Assembly: GCF_006547145.1 (NCBI RefSeq)
Contig: NZ_CP041244.1
Span: 6,014,001-6,078,000 of the forward strand
Direction of reading: 5' to 3'
Length of the DNA: 64,000 bases
From: Actinomadura sp. WMMA1423
GTDB taxonomy: Bacteria > Actinomycetota > Actinomycetes > Streptosporangiales > Streptosporangiaceae
Each line of letters begins with the position of its first letter. Positions within the stretch are counted from its first letter, which is position 1. Positions 1 to 6,998 of this stretch are shown piece by piece. A program made the position numbers and the translations under genes. The notes beneath the pieces are model-generated. The model saw only the letters and a list, made by a program, of their open reading frames with translations, was not told the origin of the DNA and made no database searches.

Positions 1-1
1 G

Positions 2-871
2 AAGGCCGAGGCGAAGGTGCTGGTGGGCGCCGCCGGCGCCGAGGCCGGGACCGCCGCCGCCGGCGCCGGGTCCGGCGAGGTCGCGGCGGAGGGCGGCGCG
101 GACGCCGGCGACGGTGCCGAGCGGCCCCAGGTCGACTGGATCAAGCTCGCCGTCCTGCTGAACGTGCTCGGCTGGGGCGCGCACCTCGGCGTCCTCGTCA
201 CCCGCGGGCTCGCCGCGAACCGGTGGCCGTGGGGGAACATGTACGAGTTCCTCACCGCCATCGCCTTCGCGGCCGTCACCGCGTTCATGGTCGTCATGTT
301 CCGCTACCGGGCGCGCTTCCTCGGCGCGTTCGTCATGGCCGCCGCGGTGATCGCGCTCGGCGTCGCCAACATCTGGCTGTACGACTCGGTGGGCCCGGTC
401 AGCCCGGCGCTGAACTCCTACTGGATCGCCATCCACGTGACCGCCGCGATCATCGCGACCGGCGCGTTCACGGTGGCGGGCGCCGCGACCGTCCTGTACC
501 TGGTGAAGGAGCGGGCGGAGTCGCGCGGCGGGGTCGCGGCGGGCGGCGTGCTGTCGCGCCTCCCCTCGGTGGAGTCCCTCGACCGGCTCTCGATGCGGGT
601 CACGATGTTCGCCTTCCCGATCTGGACGGCCGCGATCATCATGGGCGCCATCTGGGCCGACCAGGCGTGGGGCCGCTACTGGGGCTGGGACCCCAAGGAG
701 ATCTGGTCCTTCGTCACCTGGATCATCTACGCCGCCTACCTGCACGCCCGCGCCACCGCCGGCTGGAAGGGGCGCAAGGCCGCGATCCTCTCGCTGGTCG
801 CCTTCGCCGCGCTCCTGTTCAACTTCTTCGGCGTGAACTACATGTTCTCCGGCCTGCACTCCTACGCCTGA
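2..871 (+). CDS. ccsB: Cytochrome c biogenesis protein CcsB/ResC (5' end outside window)
   Basis: System II cytochrome c maturation protein. It is a multi-spanning membrane protein that, with ResB/Ccs1, carries heme outward and attaches it to apocytochromes. The haem-handling WWD-type motif is clear near the C-terminus (GRYWGWDPKEIWSF), flanked by hydrophobic segments and conserved His residues (for example near LHARATAGW). The frame is open to the first base with no convincing ribosome site before the GTG at 17, so the true start probably lies upstream and the Ala/Gly-rich first 40 residues are an internal cytoplasmic or linker part. It precedes menaquinone and complex I genes, which fits a respiratory neighbourhood. 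A strong hairpin follows 26 nt after the stop. Confidence 0.9.
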   Translation, partial: KAEAKVLVGAAGAEAGTAAAGAGSGEVAAEGGADAGDGAERPQVDWIKLAVLLNVLGWGAHLGVLVTRGLAANRWPWGNMYEFLTAIAFAAVTAFMVVMFRYRARFLGAFVMAAAVIALGVANIWLYDSVGPVSPALNSYWIAIHVTAAIIATGAFTVAGAATVLYLVKERAESRGGVAAGGVLSRLPSVESLDRLSMRVTMFAFPIWTAAIIMGAIWADQAWGRYWGWDPKEIWSFVTWIIYAAYLHARATAGWKGRKAAILSLVAFAALLFNFFGVNYMFSGLHSYA

Positions 872-896
872 CGGCGGCGGAGCGCCGCGGTCCCGT

Positions 897-920
897 GACT
901 CCCCGGGATGACGGGGAGTC
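897..920 (+). terminator. Probable terminator hairpin after ccsB
   Basis: Perfect 9-bp inverted repeat (GACTCCCCG ... CGGGGAGTC) with a 6-nt loop, 25 nt after the ccsB stop. There is no U-run, as is usual for high-GC actinobacterial terminators. Confidence 0.55.
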
Positions 921-953
921 GGCTTCCGGCTTACCCTTCCTTCGGGAGCCCGG

Positions 954-975
954 TCGGGCGGCGCGCGCCGCCCGA
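954..975. repeat. 22-bp perfect palindrome upstream of metallopeptidase gene
   Basis: Bases 954-975 are identical to their own reverse complement (centre GGCGCGCGCC, outer TCGGGC/GCCCGA). The palindrome lies 33 nt before the ATG at 1009, between the ccsB hairpin and the ribosome site. It could be an operator for the downstream gene or part of a terminator; the sequence does not decide. Confidence 0.5.
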
Positions 976-1008
976 TACCCCCGCGGGTCCCGCTGACAGA
1001 GGAGCCCG

Positions 1009-1983
1009 ATGCGCTTCAAAGGCGTGCACCGCAAGCCCCGGGAGACGTTCCGCGGCGGACGGTTCCGCGCGGAGGCGGCCCGCGACGAGGTCGCCTACTC
1101 GCCGTCCCCGCCCGACTCGGGGCAGGTCAGGCCGCGCAGCAACCAGCCGCGCGACCGGTTCGGCCGGTTCCGCAAGGCGGGCCGCGACGACGACTACGCG
1201 CTCGGTCCCGAGCGTTCGGAGGCCGGCCCGGTCGACACCGCGGGCGGCCGGCTCGGGATGACCGGCCGGCTCGGGCGGCGCGGGCACGGCAGGCCGCGGT
1301 CGGGCGACTACTCCTGGAGCGACTTCGAGCTGGACGACGACCGGCCGCGGGTGGAGCCCCACCCGCCCGGCATGCCGCACGCCGCCGACGGGCGCCGCGA
1401 CTGCGGCGTGCTGGAGGACGTCCTGCACCGGCAGTGGGACGCCCGGCAGGGGCCGCCGCCTCCCGAGGTGATCGGCGCCGTCGACAGCCTGGCGTCGCTG
1501 CCGGACGCGCTGAAGGAGAAGCTGGCGAACGGCCTCGACGGCATCTACGTCGGCCCGGGCGGCGTCCCCCAGCTCGACGACATGGGCCACCTGCGCGACC
1601 GGCCGCTGCCCTCGGGCCGCGCCACCTGGGACATCTGCGCCGGCGCGTACGGCGACCGGAAGATCGTCGTGGGGGACCGGCCGTCCCCGACGCCGGACGT
1701 GATGCTGCACGAGGTCGGGCACGCGCTCGACGACATCGACGGCGACGACGGCGAGTGGACGTCCGACAGCCCCGCCTTCCGGCAGCTGTACGAGGAGTGC
1801 CTGCCCTACCTGGCGAGCGCGTTCCACAAGCAGCCGAACGCCCTCGGCCGCCGCGAGTTCTTCGCCGACGCGTTCGCCGCGATCTCTTCCCGGCAGCGGC
1901 CCGCGCTGGTCGATATGCTCGCCGGCAACATCCGCACGGCACTCGAGGTCATGCTCTTCTTCAACCGCAAGTACGGGATCTAG
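1009..1983 (+). CDS. Putative zinc metallopeptidase (anthrax lethal factor-like fold)
   Basis: A 324-residue protein with no signal peptide or membrane segment. The first ~110 residues are Arg/Gly-rich and look disordered. The C-terminal half carries the HExxH zinc motif as LHEVGHALDD, and about 45 residues later a glutamate in REFFADAFAA that fits the third zinc ligand of gluzincins. This order (HEVGHxxD ... E-F-F-A-D) is what I associate with ATLF-like/Pro-Pro endopeptidase domains. The start ATG has a good ribosome site (GAGGAG) 7-8 nt upstream. A small acidic protein follows after 49 nt and may be co-transcribed. Substrate is unknown. Family-level assignment is an inference from motifs; catalysis is not shown. 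Confidence 0.7.
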   Translation: MRFKGVHRKPRETFRGGRFRAEAARDEVAYSPSPPDSGQVRPRSNQPRDRFGRFRKAGRDDDYALGPERSEAGPVDTAGGRLGMTGRLGRRGHGRPRSGDYSWSDFELDDDRPRVEPHPPGMPHAADGRRDCGVLEDVLHRQWDARQGPPPPEVIGAVDSLASLPDALKEKLANGLDGIYVGPGGVPQLDDMGHLRDRPLPSGRATWDICAGAYGDRKIVVGDRPSPTPDVMLHEVGHALDDIDGDDGEWTSDSPAFRQLYEECLPYLASAFHKQPNALGRREFFADAFAAISSRQRPALVDMLAGNIRTALEVMLFFNRKYGI

Positions 1984-2032
1984 GACGCGAGATGTCAGGC
2001 CGCCCGACGACAGACGGCGAAGGTGATCGACG

Positions 2033-2302
2033 ATGTACGTGATCCGGCTTCCCGACGGCACGCTCCGGGTCCCCCACAGCGTTGTCACCGACGGCGGCGA
2101 GTCCGGGGCGCAGGCGGGCGAGGGACGGATCATCGCCGACGCCTACATCGAGATCGGTCCGGACGACCCCGACTACGACCGGCTGCTGGAGGAGTCGCTC
2201 ACCGAGGAGGAGCTGGCGGAACGGCGGCGCCGCTGGCAGGACGAGGACGCCGACCTGCTCCGCCGGTTCGAGGAGTGGAAGGCGGGCGGCCCCGAAGAGT
2301 GA
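2033..2302 (+). CDS. Small acidic hypothetical protein
   Basis: An 89-residue protein rich in Asp/Glu, especially residues 35-75 (DDPDYDRLLEESLTEEELAE). It begins with a beta-strand-like stretch (MYVIRLPDGTLRVPHS) and ends in a predicted charged helix. No domain is recognised. It lies 49 nt after the metallopeptidase gene on the same strand, so a joint transcript is likely. A role as an interaction partner or inhibitor of the peptidase is only a guess from proximity and charge (basic peptidase N-terminus, acidic neighbour). GC3 pattern and reading-frame length support real coding. Confidence 0.6.
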   Translation: MYVIRLPDGTLRVPHSVVTDGGESGAQAGEGRIIADAYIEIGPDDPDYDRLLEESLTEEELAERRRRWQDEDADLLRRFEEWKAGGPEE

Positions 2303-2317
2303 GCCCCGAAGGCCGGG

Positions 2318-2432
2318 CCGCCGAAAGGCGAACCGCCGAAAGGCCGAGCCGCGAGGAGCGGGCGCCGCGAACGCGGTCTTGGAGCGCCGGGGAGCGAGCC
2401 CGGAAAGTGAGCTGTGGGACCGGAAAGTGAGC
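2318..2432. repeat. Short direct repeats in a convergent intergenic region
   Basis: CCGCCGAAAGGC occurs at 2318-2329 and 2333-2344 (period 15). CCGGAAAGTGAGC occurs at 2400-2412 and 2420-2432 (period 20). The 258-nt space between the acidic protein and bldC otherwise holds no convincing gene. Confidence 0.5.
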
Positions 2433-2560
2433 ACTGGGAGATGAGCGGGAGCGGGGCGGCGGGCGCCCCGGCCGCCCGGCGAGGACTGCCTTCGGCCAAG
2501 GACTGCTTCGGCGGGCGGTCCGGGCGGTTCAGGACCGCGGGTCCGGGAGGCGGGACCGCG

Positions 2561-2764
2561 TCAGTGGGCCGAATGCTCGGCGACGGGCTCCTCGCCGCGC
2601 AGCAGCGCGTGCACCTCGGACTCGCGGAAGCGCCGGTGGCCCCCCGGAGTGCGGATGCTGCTGATCCGGCCCGCGGCGGCCCACCGGGTGACCGTCTTCG
2701 GGTCGACCCGGAAGAGGGCGGCGACCTCTCCTGGAGTCAGCAGGCGCTCGCTCGTGCTTTCCAC
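2561..2764 (-). CDS. bldC: BldC-type MerR-like helix-turn-helix regulator
   Basis: A 67-residue protein made almost entirely of a MerR-type winged helix domain: LLTPGEVAALFRVDPKTVTRWAAAG then RTPGGHRRFRESEV. This order and spacing match BldC, the small developmental regulator of streptomycetes that binds direct repeats cooperatively and controls the onset of differentiation. It lacks the effector domain of classical MerR proteins, as expected for BldC. The start is a GTG preceded by GGGGGAGA. The gene is transcribed away from the threonine dehydratase gene, with a 236-nt intergenic region between them. The short tail after the HTH (GEEPVAEHSAH) differs from the Streptomyces protein. Confidence 0.9.
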   Translation of the reverse strand: MESTSERLLTPGEVAALFRVDPKTVTRWAAAGRISSIRTPGGHRRFRESEVHALLRGEEPVAEHSAH

Positions 2765-2803
2765 GTTTTCTCTCCCCCTTTGTCCCGCCTTCGGCGCGGG
2801 TGG

Positions 2804-2816
2804 ACTGTTTAACAGT
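2804..2816. promoter_or_regulatory. Inverted repeat upstream of bldC
   Basis: ACTGTT-T-AACAGT, perfect 6-bp arms, about 40 nt upstream of the bldC start in an AT-richer patch. Candidate operator or promoter element; no factor can be named. Confidence 0.35.
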
Positions 2817-2975
2817 GTGGCGGGTCAAGACCGATTTCTCCCTTGTTTTCGGAAAAGATCACCGACCGTAGTCCGGTGAACTGGAGCGATGACGCACGGT
2901 GATTCCGGCATGGGTCACTGTGATCACCCTGACCCCCGCTGACCTGCCATGTCACGCCGCCAACCCCCCTCGGCG

Positions 2976-3000
2976 GCCCGGGAGAAGTAGTCTCCCGGGC
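2976..3000 (+). promoter_or_regulatory. Perfect 10-bp inverted repeat touching the dehydratase start codon
   Basis: GCCCGGGAGA, a 5-nt spacer AGTAG, then TCTCCCGGGC. The right arm ends at the base before the ATG at 3001. A -10-like TAGTCT (2988-2993) sits inside it, 7 nt before the ATG, which suggests a leaderless transcript whose promoter is covered by this dyad. Confidence 0.55.
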
Positions 3001-3981
3001 ATGTCCGATCTCGTTACGCTGCCGGAGATCGAGCGGGCCGCCGAGCGCATCGCGGGGGTCGCCGTCCGGACCCCGCTCGTCCCGTTCCGCCGCGACCCCG
3101 CCCCGTCCGCCTCCGGTGCGCCCGCGCTGCTGGTGAAGGCCGAGTCGCTGCAGCCGATCGGCGCGTTCAAGCTGCGCGGCGCCTACTCCGCCATCTCCTC
3201 CCTCGACCCGCGGGAGCGCGAGCGCGGAGTCGTCACGCACTCCAGCGGCAACCACGCGCAGGCCGTCGCCTACGCCGCGCGCGCCCTCGGGACCAAGGCC
3301 GTCCTCGTCATGCCGCACACCGCACCCGCGGTGAAGGTCGACGCGTGCGTCGCGCTCGGCGCCGAGGTCGTCCACGTCGAGCCGACCTCCCAGGCCCGCG
3401 CCGAGACCGCGGACAAGCTCGCCGCCGCCCACGGCTTCTCGCTGATCCCGCCCTACGACGACGCCCGGGTCATCGCCGGGCAGGGCACCGCCGGGCTGGA
3501 GATCGTCCAGGACCGCCCGGACGTGGACGTCGTGCTGGTCCCGGTCAGCGGCGGCGGCCTGATCGCGGGGGTGTCGGCCGCGGTCAAGGCGCTGCGCCCG
3601 GAGGCGAAGGTGGTCGGAGTCGAGCCGGAGCTCGCCGCCGACGCCCGCGCCTCGATGGTGGCGGGACGTCCCGTCGAGTGGCCGGCGGAGGAGACGGGCC
3701 GCACCATCGCCGACGCGCTGCGCGTCCAGCGGGTCGGCGACCTGCCGTACGCGCACATGCGGGCCCACGTGGACGCCGTCGTCACGGTCACCGAGGACGA
3801 GATCCGGCAGGCGATGCGCCGCCTCGCCCGCGAGGCCCGCCTCGTCGCCGAGCCGGCGGGCGCCGTCGCCACCGCCGCCTACCTGTACCGCCGCGCGGAG
3901 CTTCCCGAGGGCCGCACCTACGTCTCGATCCTCTCGGGCGGCAACGTGGACCCGGCCCTCTTCCTGGACGTGCTGAGCTAG
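3001..3981 (+). CDS. Threonine/serine ammonia-lyase (PLP-dependent, single domain)
   Basis: A 326-residue fold-type II PLP enzyme that would deaminate L-threonine to 2-oxobutyrate (or L-serine to pyruvate). Visible motifs are the Schiff-base lysine in GAFKLRGAYSA, the substrate loop SSGNHAQAVA, and the glycine-rich phosphate loop VSGGGLIAGVSAAV. The chain ends after the catalytic domain, so the ACT-type regulatory domain of biosynthetic IlvA is absent; this is the catabolic/short type. I chose the ATG at 3001 over longer in-frame starts because protein similarity begins there (MSDLVTLPEIERAAERI) and a -10-like element sits 7 nt upstream. Specificity between threonine and serine cannot be read from the sequence. 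Confidence 0.88.
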   Translation: MSDLVTLPEIERAAERIAGVAVRTPLVPFRRDPAPSASGAPALLVKAESLQPIGAFKLRGAYSAISSLDPRERERGVVTHSSGNHAQAVAYAARALGTKAVLVMPHTAPAVKVDACVALGAEVVHVEPTSQARAETADKLAAAHGFSLIPPYDDARVIAGQGTAGLEIVQDRPDVDVVLVPVSGGGLIAGVSAAVKALRPEAKVVGVEPELAADARASMVAGRPVEWPAEETGRTIADALRVQRVGDLPYAHMRAHVDAVVTVTEDEIRQAMRRLAREARLVAEPAGAVATAAYLYRRAELPEGRTYVSILSGGNVDPALFLDVLS

Positions 3982-4027
3982 ACCCCGCGGAGAGATCGGT
4001 GCGGGCCGGGGATAACCTCGAAGGGCC

Positions 4028-4285
4028 ATGCGTTCCGTCATCCTCTACACCCTCGCCAGGGCCGCGATCTTCGCGGTCACCGCGGGCGTGCTCGCGCTCT
4101 TCGGGGCCCGCGGGTTCCTGCTCCTGCTGCTGTCCCTGCTGATCAGCGGGATCGTCAGCTACGTCCTGCTGTCCGCGCAGCGCGACCGGATGTCCGCGGC
4201 CGTCGCCGGGGGCGTGCGCTCGCAGCGCGAGAGGTTCGAGCGGTCGGTCGCCAAGGAGGACGCGCCGAGCCCGCGCGCGGACTGA
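4028..4285 (+). CDS. DUF4229-type small membrane protein
   Basis: An 85-residue protein with two closely spaced hydrophobic helices (residues ~5-25 and ~28-47), then a charged cytoplasmic tail (SQRERFERSVAKEDAPSP). The layout and the YVLLSAQRDRMS region match the actinobacterial DUF4229 family, whose function is unknown. It stands between the dehydratase and menG. A GATAAC -10-like element lies 12 nt before the ATG. Co-location near menaquinone genes is common for this family as I recall it, but no functional link is shown here. Confidence 0.75.
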   Translation: MRSVILYTLARAAIFAVTAGVLALFGARGFLLLLLSLLISGIVSYVLLSAQRDRMSAAVAGGVRSQRERFERSVAKEDAPSPRAD

Positions 4286-4373
4286 TCGCGCCTCCTCCGC
4301 CTCCCCCGTGGCGGGTGGGCGGAACCGACCCCCGGCCCCTCGTTCAGGGGCTTGTGCGGCCTAGGGTGGATTC

Positions 4374-5087
4374 ATGACCCGCGCTTCACTCGACAAGCAG
4401 CCCGCCGACGTCGCGGCGATGTTCGACGGCACCGCCGAGCGGTACGACCTGATGAACACGCTGATGACCGCCGGCCAGGACCGGCGGTGGCGGCGGGAGG
4501 TCGTGCGGGCGCTGGAGGCGCGGCCGGGCGAGCGGATCCTCGACCTCGCGGCGGGGACGGGCACCTCGTCGGTGCCGTTCGCCGAGGCCGGGGCCGACAC
4601 CGTCGCGTGCGACTTCTCGCTCGGCATGCTGCGCGTCGGGGTGCGCCGCCAGGCCGGCGTCGCGGGCCTGCGCTTCGTGGCCGGCGACGCGCTGCGGCTG
4701 CCCTTCGCGGACGGCTCCTTCGACGCCGTCACGATCTCCTTCGGGCTCCGCAACGTCGCCGACACCGGGCGCGCGCTGCGCGAACTCCGCCGGGTCGCCA
4801 AGCCCGGCGGGCGGCTGCTGATCTGCGAGGTGAGCCACCCCCCGAACGCGGTCCTGGCGCTCGGCCACAAGGCGCACCTGCGCTACGGCCTGCCGCTGCT
4901 GGCGCGGGTCAGCTCGAATCCCGACTCCTACCACTACCTCGCCGAGTCGACGCTCGCCTGGCCCGACCAGGCGGGGCTGGCGCGGCTCATCCAGGACGCG
5001 GGCTGGGACGGGGTGCGCTGGCGCGACCTCACCTTCGGCGTGGTCGCGCTGCACCACGCGGTGAACCCTGCCGTCAAGCCGTCCTGA
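4374..5087 (+). CDS. menG: Demethylmenaquinone methyltransferase MenG/UbiE
   Basis: A 237-residue SAM-dependent methyltransferase that carries out the last ring step of menaquinone synthesis, methylating demethylmenaquinone. Signatures: the UbiE N-terminal block VAAMFDGTAERYDLMN, the SAM motif ILDLAAGTGTSS, the second family signature around ISFGLRNVADTGRALRELRR, and PGGRLLICEVS. TAGGGT sits at 4362-4367, 6-7 nt before the ATG, with no ribosome site, so the message is probably leaderless. Its product is the quinone used by the Nuo complex encoded downstream, and menJ follows after a hairpin and a Rex-like operator. Confidence 0.93.
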   Translation: MTRASLDKQPADVAAMFDGTAERYDLMNTLMTAGQDRRWRREVVRALEARPGERILDLAAGTGTSSVPFAEAGADTVACDFSLGMLRVGVRRQAGVAGLRFVAGDALRLPFADGSFDAVTISFGLRNVADTGRALRELRRVAKPGGRLLICEVSHPPNAVLALGHKAHLRYGLPLLARVSSNPDSYHYLAESTLAWPDQAGLARLIQDAGWDGVRWRDLTFGVVALHHAVNPAVKPS

Positions 5088-5111
5088 CGTGCGGCGGCCG
5101 GTGGCGTGGGA

Positions 5112-5131
5112 CCGGTCCAGACTTGGACCGG
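5112..5131 (+). terminator. Hairpin between menG and menJ
   Basis: CCGGTCCA-GACT-TGGACCGG: perfect 8-bp stem with a 4-nt loop, 24 nt after the menG stop and 51 nt before the Rex-like operator. Likely terminator without a U-run. As a DNA dyad it could also be an operator. Confidence 0.5.
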
Positions 5132-5182
5132 CCCAGAAGTACCCACCAGTCGTGATAAAGGAATAGACTCCCCACCGGATCC

Positions 5183-5200
5183 TTGTGAAGTACTTCACAA
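5183..5200. promoter_or_regulatory. Rex (NADH/NAD+ sensor) operator upstream of menJ
   Basis: TTGTGAAGTACTTCACAA is a perfect 18-bp palindrome and matches the Rex operator consensus TTGTGAAN4TTCACAA at every fixed base. Rex represses respiratory genes when NADH/NAD+ is low and releases DNA when NADH is high. In Streptomyces, Rex sites are known upstream of cyd, rex and nuo genes. Here the site lies 24 nt before the chosen menJ start, in the position of a promoter (TAGACT at 5164-5169 just upstream), and would control menJ and possibly nuoA-N plus the prenyl synthase. Confidence 0.8.
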
Positions 5201-5223
5201 GCGAACGAGCGAAGAGGACCATC

Positions 5224-6480
5224 GTGACCGACTCCACCCGACACGCGGATGTCATCGTCGTCGGGGCGGGCCCCGCCGGATCGTCGACCGCCTATTGGCT
5301 CGCGCAGGCCGGCCTGAACGTCTTCCTGCTGGAGAAGGCCACCTTCCCGCGCGACAAGATCTGCGGCGACGGCCTCACCCCGCGGGCCGTCCGCGCCCTC
5401 ATCGGCATGGGCGTCGACATCAACGACCCCGGCTGGGGGCGCAACAGGGGCCTGCGCATCTACGGCGGTGGAGTGAAGGTCGAGCTGCCCTGGCCGGAGC
5501 TCGCGTCCTTCCCCGACTTCGGGCTCGTCCGCAAGCGCACCGACCTCGACCAGCTCCTCGCCGAGCACGCCGCGAAGGCCGGCGCGCAGCTGCTGCAGGG
5601 CTGCAACGTGACCGGCCCGATCGTCGACGAGCGCACCGACCGCATCACCGGCGTCACCGCCGACTACGAGGGCGAGCAGGTGGAGTTCCACGCGCCCCTG
5701 GTCGTCGCCGCCGACGGCAACTCGACCCGGCTGTCGCTCGCCATGGGGCTGCGGCGGCGCGAGGACCGCCCGATGGGCGTCGCGGTCCGCCGCTACTTCC
5801 AGACCCCGCGCCACGACGACGACTTCATGGAGGCGTGGCTGGAGCTGTGGGACGGCCAGCGCCTCCTGCCCGGCTACGGCTGGGTGTTCGGCGTCGGCGA
5901 CGGCACCTCCAACGTCGGCCTCGGCCTGCTCAACACGAGCAAGGCGTTCCAGAGCGTCGACTACCGCGGCATGCTCAAGAGCTGGTGCGCGCAGATGCCC
6001 GAGGACTGGCAGTTCGACGAGGAGCACGCGACCTCCAAGATCCGCGGCGCGGCGCTGCCGATGGGCTTCAACCGGCAGCCGCACTACACCCGCGGGATGC
6101 TGCTCGTCGGCGACGCCGGCGGCATGATCAACCCGTTCAACGGCGAGGGCATCGACTACGCCCTGGAGTCCGGCCGGCTGGCCGCCGACATCATGGTGCA
6201 GGCGCTCGCCCGCCGCACCCCCGCGCAGCGCGAGCGGACCCTGTACGAGTACCCGCGCATCCTGAAGGACGAGCACGGCGGCTACTTCACCCTCGCCCGC
6301 GTGTTCGTCCAGGCGATCGGCGACCCGCGGGTCATGAAGTTCCTGACCTCGCACGGCCTGCCGCACCCGACGCTGATGCGCTTCACGCTGAAGCTCCTCG
6401 CGAACCTCACCGACCCCAAGGGCGGCGACGCGATGGACCGTGTCATCAACGCGATGCAGAAGGTGGCGCCGACGGCATGA
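5224..6480 (+). CDS. menJ: Menaquinone isoprenyl reductase MenJ (geranylgeranyl reductase family)
   Basis: A 418-residue FAD-dependent reductase of the geranylgeranyl reductase family. Motifs: N-terminal dinucleotide fold VVGAGPAGSSTAYWL, the family signature PGYGWVF (PxYxWxF), and the FAD motif LVGDAGGMINPFNGEGIDYA. In Mycobacterium the homologue MenJ reduces a double bond in the menaquinone side chain. The position beside menG and the nuo operon supports that role over chlorophyll- or archaeol-type reduction. I start at GTG 5224, which has GAGGA five bases upstream; the longer GTG at 5185 lies inside the Rex operator. A 157-nt gap separates it from nuoA, and read-through is plausible. Confidence 0.85.
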   Translation: MTDSTRHADVIVVGAGPAGSSTAYWLAQAGLNVFLLEKATFPRDKICGDGLTPRAVRALIGMGVDINDPGWGRNRGLRIYGGGVKVELPWPELASFPDFGLVRKRTDLDQLLAEHAAKAGAQLLQGCNVTGPIVDERTDRITGVTADYEGEQVEFHAPLVVAADGNSTRLSLAMGLRRREDRPMGVAVRRYFQTPRHDDDFMEAWLELWDGQRLLPGYGWVFGVGDGTSNVGLGLLNTSKAFQSVDYRGMLKSWCAQMPEDWQFDEEHATSKIRGAALPMGFNRQPHYTRGMLLVGDAGGMINPFNGEGIDYALESGRLAADIMVQALARRTPAQRERTLYEYPRILKDEHGGYFTLARVFVQAIGDPRVMKFLTSHGLPHPTLMRFTLKLLANLTDPKGGDAMDRVINAMQKVAPTA

Positions 6481-6537
6481 GAGCGCGCGTGGAATTCATG
6501 CTTCCGCAGGTGAGCGGACTAAAGTGCAGTACCCGAC

Positions 6538-6548
6538 CCCCTGAGGGG
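6538..6548. promoter_or_regulatory. Short dyad in the menJ-nuoA gap
   Basis: CCCCTGAGGGG (5-bp arms, 1-nt centre). A -10-like TAGGGT follows at 6570-6575. These are the only regulatory-looking elements in the 157 nt before nuoA. No second Rex consensus is present here. Confidence 0.3.
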
Positions 6549-6637
6549 AGCGCTATTGATCACCTTGGCTAGGGTGGCGGGTCGCAGGCGGCCCGTCCCG
6601 TACAACGTCGTACGTCCCGAGGAGAGGCTGTAGAGAT

Positions 6638-6997
6638 ATGGATCTCTATATTCCGATCATCGTGCTTGGGGTCCTCGCCTTCGCCTTCGCCGCCGGCTCG
6701 GTGGCGATGGCCGCGCTCACGGGTCCCAAGCGCTGGAACCGCGCCCGGTTGGACGCCTACGAGTGCGGCATCGAGCCGACCCCGCAGCCGGTCGGCGGCG
6801 GGCGCTTCCCGATCAAGTACTACCTGACGGCGATGCTGTTCATCGTCTTCGACATTGAGATCATCTTCCTTTACCCCTGGGCGGTCGCGTTCGACCGGAT
6901 GGGGCTCTTCGGCCTTGTCGAGATGGTCCTTTTCATCGTCACCGTCCTCGTCGCGTACGCCTACATCTGGCGCCGCGGCGGTCTGGAGTGGGACTGA
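6638..6997 (+). CDS. nuoA: NADH-quinone oxidoreductase subunit A
   Basis: A 119-residue membrane subunit with three transmembrane helices (residues ~3-25, ~64-86, ~91-112). The conserved loop YECGIEP and the following FPIKYYLTAMLFIVFDIEIIF block carry the acidic residues that line the quinone/E-channel in complex I. A ribosome site (GAGGAGAGG) lies about 9 nt before the ATG. It is the first gene of a complete nuoA-N set, and nuoB starts 1 nt after its stop. Confidence 0.97.
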   Translation: MDLYIPIIVLGVLAFAFAAGSVAMAALTGPKRWNRARLDAYECGIEPTPQPVGGGRFPIKYYLTAMLFIVFDIEIIFLYPWAVAFDRMGLFGLVEMVLFIVTVLVAYAYIWRRGGLEWD

Positions 6998-6998
6998 C

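Noticed and set aside
931..2133. Long minus-strand frame opposite the metallopeptidase gene
   Set aside because: Low-complexity Arg/Val/Gly translation typical of the reverse strand of a high-GC gene; no motif and it covers a gene with clear catalytic motifs.
5185..5223. GTG at 5185 as the menJ start
   Set aside because: It lies inside the perfect Rex palindrome and has no ribosome site; GTG 5224 has GAGGA at proper spacing and fits the family N-terminus.
5074..6366. 430-codon minus-strand frame opposite menJ
   Set aside because: Shadow of menJ; the plus strand has FAD and family signatures while this translation has none.
6499..6573. 24-codon frame in the menJ-nuoA gap
   Set aside because: No ribosome site, no codon bias, no coupling to nuoA.
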